A stretch of DNA of 10,254 nt. Source: a bacterium (GTDB lineage: Bacteria > Bacteroidota > Bacteroidia > B-17B0 > Aurantibacillaceae). Position 1 is the first letter of the stretch. Each line of letters starts with the position of its first letter. Both the position numbers and the translations under genes were made by a program. Below are positions 6,542-10,254 of the stretch, in pieces. The stretch lies in contig DAHXOV010000064.1 in NCBI GenBank assembly GCA_027364695.1, positions 1 to 10,254 of the forward strand, read 5' to 3'. Under the pieces are notes generated by a model. That model made no database searches. It was not told the origin of the DNA and worked only from the letters and a program-made list of their open reading frames with translations.

Positions 6542-7600
6542 ATGAAAAACTTTGTACAAATAACATTTACAAACGAAATTGAATGGCGCTCTCTTTCTTC
6601 GTTTCATCAACATCTTTCAAACACACACACCGCCGTCATTATTACAGAAAAAAATATTTTTGAAAAATATCGCCCTCTATTTGAATTAAAAAACAAAATT
6701 CTTGTACTGGAAATTTCAGAGTCCGTTAAAACACTTTCAACAGCAGAAAAAATTTGGAATTTTCTGATGAAAGAAAATATCTCTCGCTCCCAACATATTT
6801 TTATCATTGGTGGCGGCACCTTGCACGATATTGCTTTATTTTCCTGCAGTGTGTTCAAAAGAGGACTTCGTTGTGTTGCTGTCCCTAGCACTTTGCTTTC
6901 TATGGTAGATGCAAGTATTGGTGGGAAAAATGCACTCAATTACCAGCATACCAAAAATATCCTTGGTACTATCTATTTACCAATAAAAAACATCATTATT
7001 TCTGAATTTTTAAACAGCTTGTCTCAAGAACAGATGATGAGTGGATGGGCGGAAATACTAAAAATAGCACTGGTCAAAGATGCCTCTTTTTATCATCTGT
7101 CCATCAATGAATTACAGAAATCCTATCTCCCAAATACCTCTGTTATTCTAAAAGCCATTCAACTCAAATTAAATATCATTCAAAAAGATCCTAGCGATAC
7201 AAACGAAAGACAACTTCTCAATTACGGTCATACAATTGCCCACGCTATTGAGGGCTTATATGATGAAAAACAAAAATATATCCCTCACGGATATGCAGTG
7301 ATACTAGGCATTCTTATTGAAAACCATATAGCACAATCACTCCATATTACGCCATCAAACATCGTTCAAAAAATTTATGACGACATCAGCCAACATTTTT
7401 CACTTCATTACCTTCATACTATTCAAAAAGAAGACATAACATCTATCCTGCAAAAAATAAAACAAGATAAGAAAAACACACCGGCACAAATTTATTTCAC
7501 ACTGATAGAAGATATTGGTCAAGGAAAAATAAAAATTCCTATCCATATAAATAACATAAAAGACGCCGTTTATCAATTCTTGAAGTTGCATCATCCTTAA
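6542..7600 (+). CDS. aroB: 3-dehydroquinate synthase
   Basis: Converts DAHP to 3-dehydroquinate, second step of the shikimate pathway to aromatic amino acids; a cytoplasmic, NAD- and metal-dependent enzyme. The 352-residue protein has the NAD-binding GGGTLHD (90-96), PSTLLSMVDASIGGK (115-129), SGWAEILK (167-174) with metal ligand Glu171, RQLLNYGHTIAHAIE (223-237) with His230 and His234, HGYAV (249-253) with the third metal ligand His249, and DKKN (309-312). Order and length match the family. Some positions depart from the usual consensus: GGGTLHDIALF in place of GGGVxxDxxGF, and HGYAV in place of HGEA. The Bacteroidota-like FKRG and SGWAE contexts and the retained ligands favour AroB over other sugar-phosphate cyclases. 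It follows the small secreted ORF by 3 bases and is the last gene of the presumed operon, although no terminator is visible after it. Confidence 0.92.
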   Translation: MKNFVQITFTNEIEWRSLSSFHQHLSNTHTAVIITEKNIFEKYRPLFELKNKILVLEISESVKTLSTAEKIWNFLMKENISRSQHIFIIGGGTLHDIALFSCSVFKRGLRCVAVPSTLLSMVDASIGGKNALNYQHTKNILGTIYLPIKNIIISEFLNSLSQEQMMSGWAEILKIALVKDASFYHLSINELQKSYLPNTSVILKAIQLKLNIIQKDPSDTNERQLLNYGHTIAHAIEGLYDEKQKYIPHGYAVILGILIENHIAQSLHITPSNIVQKIYDDISQHFSLHYLHTIQKEDITSILQKIKQDKKNTPAQIYFTLIEDIGQGKIKIPIHINNIKDAVYQFLKLHHP

Positions 7601-7611
7601 CCATTTTTATA

Positions 7612-7643
7612 TTTCAATACTATTAAGTTTTTTCTTATACTTG
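7612..7643 (+). promoter_or_regulatory. Candidate promoter for the peptidyl-prolyl isomerase gene
   Basis: TTTC at 7612-7615 and TATACTTG at 7636-7643 are separated by 20 bases. They resemble the Bacteroidota -33 (TTTG) and -7 (TAnnTTTG) elements, each with one mismatch. The position, about 25 bases before the ATG at 7669 in the only sizeable gap after aroB, is sensible. The call is tentative because the region is AT-rich. Confidence 0.4.
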
Positions 7644-7668
7644 CCGTGCTAAAATTAAAACCTGTCTT

Positions 7669-9768
7669 ATGAAAAAATTCATCATACCTGCATTAATTTT
7701 AATTAACCAACTCTCTTTTTCTCAGAATAATAACGATCCAATCATAATGAAAGTGGGCAGCAAAGCCATTGCAAAGTCCGAATTTGAAGCACTCTACCGT
7801 AAAAATAATGGCAAAGCCATAGATAAAAAAACAGTTGAAGAATACGCCCAAATGTTTGCGCTTTATAAAATGAAAGTACTGGAAGCAGAAGCCAACGGTT
7901 TAGATACAACAATACAATTCATTACAGAATTTAATAATTATAAAAAGCAACTCTCTGCCCCCTATCTCAACGATAAAAATACCAATGAAAAAATATTAGA
8001 AGAAACCTACAATCGACTCAAAACTGAAGTCAAAGCGGCACATATACTTGTAAGATGTGGACAAGACGATTTACCAAAAGACACATTAGAAGCATGGACA
8101 CGAACCCATCTCATTAAAAATACGCTGCTTGGCAAACTCCCTACTGCAAAAGAAATTACAGAATACGAAAAATTACTTCGTAACCACACACACATTCAGT
8201 CTGACCTTAAGAAAAAAGACAGCGCCACCTACAAAGCCAAACTCAATTCTATCAAAAACCTCCCTCTATACATTAAAAACGCTTCCTCAGACAAATTTTT
8301 AAGCCTCGCTCCCAAAACTTCTGACGACGCATCTGTATTAGACAACCAAGGTATGCTTGGATATTTTTCTGCCTTTGATATGGTATATCCATTTGAGTCT
8401 GCAGCATACAATACCAAAGTAGGTGAGATGAGCCCAATTACCAGAACAAAATACGGCTATCACATAGTAAAAGTATATGATAAAAAGCCAACTCGTGGCG
8501 AAATTCAAGTGGCACATCTTATGATAAAATTCCCCAAAGATGCTCAAGCACAAGATAAAGAAAACACCCGCAAAAAAGCCTTGGAACTATATGAAAAAAT
8601 TAAAAAATCTGAACTTAGCTTTGAAGATGCTGTCAAACAATTTTCCGATGATGAACAAAGCAAAGCAAGGAATGGATTGCTGCCACCATTCAAATCAGGG
8701 CGCTACCCTGCGGTATTTGAAAATGCTGCCTTTGCCATTCAAAAAGATGCCGACATATCTGAGCCCATAGAAAGCCCTTATGGGTATCATATTATTAAAA
8801 GAATAGGTCTTAAACTCCTTCCGCCTTTTGAGGTTATCAAAAATGAGCTCAAGGCAAAAATACAAAAAGACCAAAGAGGATTAGCCGGCAGACAGGCACT
8901 CATCGCAAAAATCAAAGAAGAATGTCAATTCACCGAAAAACTCAAAAATAGAGATCAAATCCTCAAATATTTGGATTCCTCCTACTTACAAGCCACATGG
9001 AAAGCAGATAAAATAAAACCTATAGAAAATCTTGAACTTGTCAAACTCTGCAACAAAACATACACCCTCAAAGATTTTGCTCATTACTTAGAATCTCAAA
9101 TGATTGCAAGGAGTTCCACAGAAATCAAAGGACTAATGGAAAACCTCTATGTCAAATGGAGAGAAAAAGCCATCATTGATTTTGAAGAGGACCGATTGCC
9201 TCAAAAATATCCCGAATACAAACAATTGATCAACGAATACAGAGATGGCATACTCCTTTTTGACATCACTGATAAAAGTGTATGGAGTAAAGCAGTAAAA
9301 GACAGTGCGGGGCTCAGAACTTTCTATGAAAACAATAAAAATAAATACCAATGGCCTGAAAGAGCAGACATCACGATATACAAATGTGCAGACGAAAAAA
9401 TAGCAAAAGAAGTAAGAGCACTTTTAAATAAGAAAAAGACTGAAAAAGAAATAACAGAAAGCATCAACAAAAAATCTCAGCTCAATCTATCCATTCAAAA
9501 CACAATGGTGCTCAAAGGTGAAAATCCATTCATAGATAAAAATTGGAAAATAGGTGTTATTTCTGAAAACAATACCAATACAAATCAAAACAAAATAGAA
9601 GTCATTGTTATGAATAAAATCCTTGCTCCTTCACCCAAAACATTATTGGAAGCTAAAGGGCAAGTTATTGCAGATTATCAAAATTACTTAGAAAAACAAT
9701 GGATTAATTATCTAAAGCAAAAGTATTCCGTTGAAATGAATCGTGACGTATTAATGTCTATCCAGTAA
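7669..9768 (+). CDS. Periplasmic peptidyl-prolyl cis-trans isomerase, SurA-like with two parvulin domains
   Basis: Probable foldase/chaperone for exported and outer-membrane proteins. The 699-residue product starts with a signal peptide (MKKFIIPALILINQLSFSQN, 1-20). A SurA-like helical N-terminal region covers about 25-120 (KVGSKAIAKSEFEALY). The first parvulin domain runs from KAAHILV (122-128) to GYHIVKVYDKKP (263-274) and contains GMLGYFSAFDMVYPFE. The second runs from GEIQVAHLMI (277-286) to YGYHIIKRIG (371-380). The remaining 320 residues contain no motif I recognise. The first parvulin domain is about 150 residues instead of roughly 100, because a Lys/Thr-rich insertion lies between its first strand and the LGYFSAF segment. 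Two-parvulin proteins of this size with a long C-terminal region are common in Bacteroidota. The gene appears to be transcribed from its own promoter and converges on rplQ. Confidence 0.92.
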   Translation: MKKFIIPALILINQLSFSQNNNDPIIMKVGSKAIAKSEFEALYRKNNGKAIDKKTVEEYAQMFALYKMKVLEAEANGLDTTIQFITEFNNYKKQLSAPYLNDKNTNEKILEETYNRLKTEVKAAHILVRCGQDDLPKDTLEAWTRTHLIKNTLLGKLPTAKEITEYEKLLRNHTHIQSDLKKKDSATYKAKLNSIKNLPLYIKNASSDKFLSLAPKTSDDASVLDNQGMLGYFSAFDMVYPFESAAYNTKVGEMSPITRTKYGYHIVKVYDKKPTRGEIQVAHLMIKFPKDAQAQDKENTRKKALELYEKIKKSELSFEDAVKQFSDDEQSKARNGLLPPFKSGRYPAVFENAAFAIQKDADISEPIESPYGYHIIKRIGLKLLPPFEVIKNELKAKIQKDQRGLAGRQALIAKIKEECQFTEKLKNRDQILKYLDSSYLQATWKADKIKPIENLELVKLCNKTYTLKDFAHYLESQMIARSSTEIKGLMENLYVKWREKAIIDFEEDRLPQKYPEYKQLINEYRDGILLFDITDKSVWSKAVKDSAGLRTFYENNKNKYQWPERADITIYKCADEKIAKEVRALLNKKKTEKEITESINKKSQLNLSIQNTMVLKGENPFIDKNWKIGVISENNTNTNQNKIEVIVMNKILAPSPKTLLEAKGQVIADYQNYLEKQWINYLKQKYSVEMNRDVLMSIQ

Positions 9769-9892
9769 CTGAGACCTTGTATTTAATTGTTGTAGAATTA
9801 TCAAATGGATTTGGAACATTTTGCATTACTTTAAGCTGAGCATAGGCGGAATTCATAATTGATAGAATAATAATTATTAGGGTAGCCCTATA
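9758..9892 (-). pseudogene. Fragment with type IX secretion sorting-domain motif behind a signal-peptide-like stretch
   Basis: On the minus strand one frame reads YRATLIIIILSIMNSAYAQ, then LKVMQNVPNPFDNSTTIKY and KVSVTG, ending at TAG (9760-9758). The segment QNVPNPFDNSTTIKY is a very close match to the opening of the type A C-terminal sorting domain of the Bacteroidota type IX secretion system (QNxPNPFxxxTxIxY). The hydrophobic stretch ending AYAQ resembles a signal peptide. No ATG, GTG or TTG precedes the hydrophobic part; the only ATG in frame is at 9856, after it. The homology stops where the fragment runs into the last 11 bases of the isomerase gene, so most of a normal sorting domain of 70-80 residues is missing. 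I read it as a gene remnant left by deletion; a tiny real gene with an unusual start is less likely. Confidence 0.45.
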
Positions 9893-9893
9893 A

Positions 9894-9929
9894 AAGAAGA
9901 GCCCTTGCTTAGTAGCAAGGGCTCTTCTT
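9894..9929 (-). terminator. Intrinsic terminator after rplQ
   Basis: Perfect 16-base inverted repeat: aagaagagcccttgct at 9894-9909 and agcaagggctcttctt at 9914-9929, with a four-base loop. It lies 14 bases beyond the rplQ stop on the minus strand. The minus-strand transcript leaves the stem through a U-rich stretch (UUCUUUUA, partly in the stem). On the plus strand the stem is followed by A residues, so termination of isomerase transcripts there would be weaker, although the hairpin could protect their 3' ends. Confidence 0.85.
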
Positions 9930-9943
9930 AAAAATCTTACATC

Positions 9944-10254
9944 CTACTCATTTGCTGGTGGTGTGTTGGATGATTCTGAAGCATCCTGTGTATTTTCTGT
10001 TGGGGCAGATGTTTTGTTCGTGTCTGTAATATTTTCCGACTTAGGTTTTTTAGCCCCACCTCTACGGGTTTTTGCTTTTTTACTTCCTGCTTTTGTGCTT
10101 TTATTATTAGTGTACATATCATTAAAATCTACCAATTCTATCATTGCCATTTCAGCAGCATCACCTTTTCTGTTTCCTATTTTAATGATGCGAGTATAGC
10201 CTCCATTTCTACTGAGTATTTTTTCTCTTACTTGGTCAAATAAAGATTTCACTC
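9944..10254 (-). CDS. rplQ: 50S ribosomal protein L17 (C-terminal part, gene runs off the right edge)
   Basis: Large-subunit ribosomal protein L17. Visible residues begin in [19 protein letters not shown] and continue [20 protein letters not shown]; the RNGGYTRI and GNRKGDAA motifs are hallmarks of L17. The GTG near the edge is an internal Val codon, not a start: the conserved N-terminal half (normally beginning MRHGKK) lies beyond position 10254. After the globular part ends at ELVDFND, a tail of about 55 residues rich in Lys, Thr, Ser, Asn and Pro follows to TAG at 9946-9944. Such low-complexity extensions are common in Bacteroidota L17 but absent from E. coli L17. In most bacteria rplQ is the last gene of the rpsM-rpsK-rpsD-rpoA-rplQ cluster, so those genes are expected just outside the window. 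A strong terminator follows. Confidence 0.95.
   Translation of the reverse strand, partial: VKSLFDQVREKILSRNGGYTRIIKIGNRKGDAAEMAMIELVDFNDMYTNNKSTKAGSKKAKTRRGGAKKPKSENITDTNKTSAPTENTQDASESSNTPPANE

Noticed and set aside
9878..9890. Small inverted repeat TAGGG-tag-CCCTA
   Set aside because: Only a five-base stem beside a much stronger hairpin and without a U tract; probably incidental.
9963..10199. Plus-strand open frame opposite rplQ
   Set aside because: Antisense of L17, whose motifs are unmistakable. The hydrophobic look comes from the complement of Lys/Asn codons.
1..10254. Search for insertion sequences, tRNAs, CRISPR arrays, attachment sites, toxin-antitoxin pairs or defence genes
   Set aside because: No transposase-like protein, repeated spacer pattern, cloverleaf-like sequence or long direct repeat was seen by eye. 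The gene content is mainly housekeeping.

Overview
The window looks like chromosomal DNA from an AT-rich member of the Bacteroidota, possibly Chitinophagia-like. The order is inferred from protein style, not tested. The evidence is: start sites without Shine-Dalgarno sequences, TAnnTTTG-like promoter elements, a ribosomal protein L17 with a long low-complexity tail, a two-parvulin SurA-like foldase of the kind found in this phylum, and a fragment resembling the type IX secretion sorting domain. No insertion sequence, CRISPR array, tRNA or rRNA was seen. No stretch over 300 bases lacks a gene.

Layout. Positions 1-179 hold the 3' end of a small membrane protein, probably SecG. A monofunctional aspartate kinase (204-1487) follows in the same direction. 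A strong hairpin at 1537-1566 then separates it from a convergent Hsp20 small heat-shock protein gene (minus strand, 1594-2040). From about 2196 to 7600 a plus-strand run of closely packed genes looks like one operon: an ABC-transporter ATPase, a polytopic membrane protein that may act in polysaccharide synthesis, the tRNA m7G46 methyltransferase TrmB, a family-4-like glycosyltransferase interrupted by an in-frame UGA, a small probably secreted protein, and 3-dehydroquinate synthase (AroB). After a 68-base gap with a plausible promoter comes a 699-residue periplasmic peptidyl-prolyl isomerase (7669-9768). The right edge holds the 3' part of rplQ (L17) on the minus strand with its own terminator. 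A decayed fragment carrying a type IX sorting-domain motif is squeezed between that terminator and the end of the isomerase gene.

How the genes fit together. Most are housekeeping: amino-acid and aromatic biosynthesis, tRNA modification, protein folding and translation. The membrane protein and glycosyltransferase hint at a small surface-glycan function embedded in the operon, but the gene mix is typical of Bacteroidota and not an obvious dedicated system. The two observations most worth a second look are the UGA that cuts the last 45 codons off the glycosyltransferase while the downstream codons still read as a normal C-terminus, and the minus-strand sorting-domain remnant at 9758-9892. I found no convincing undescribed system.
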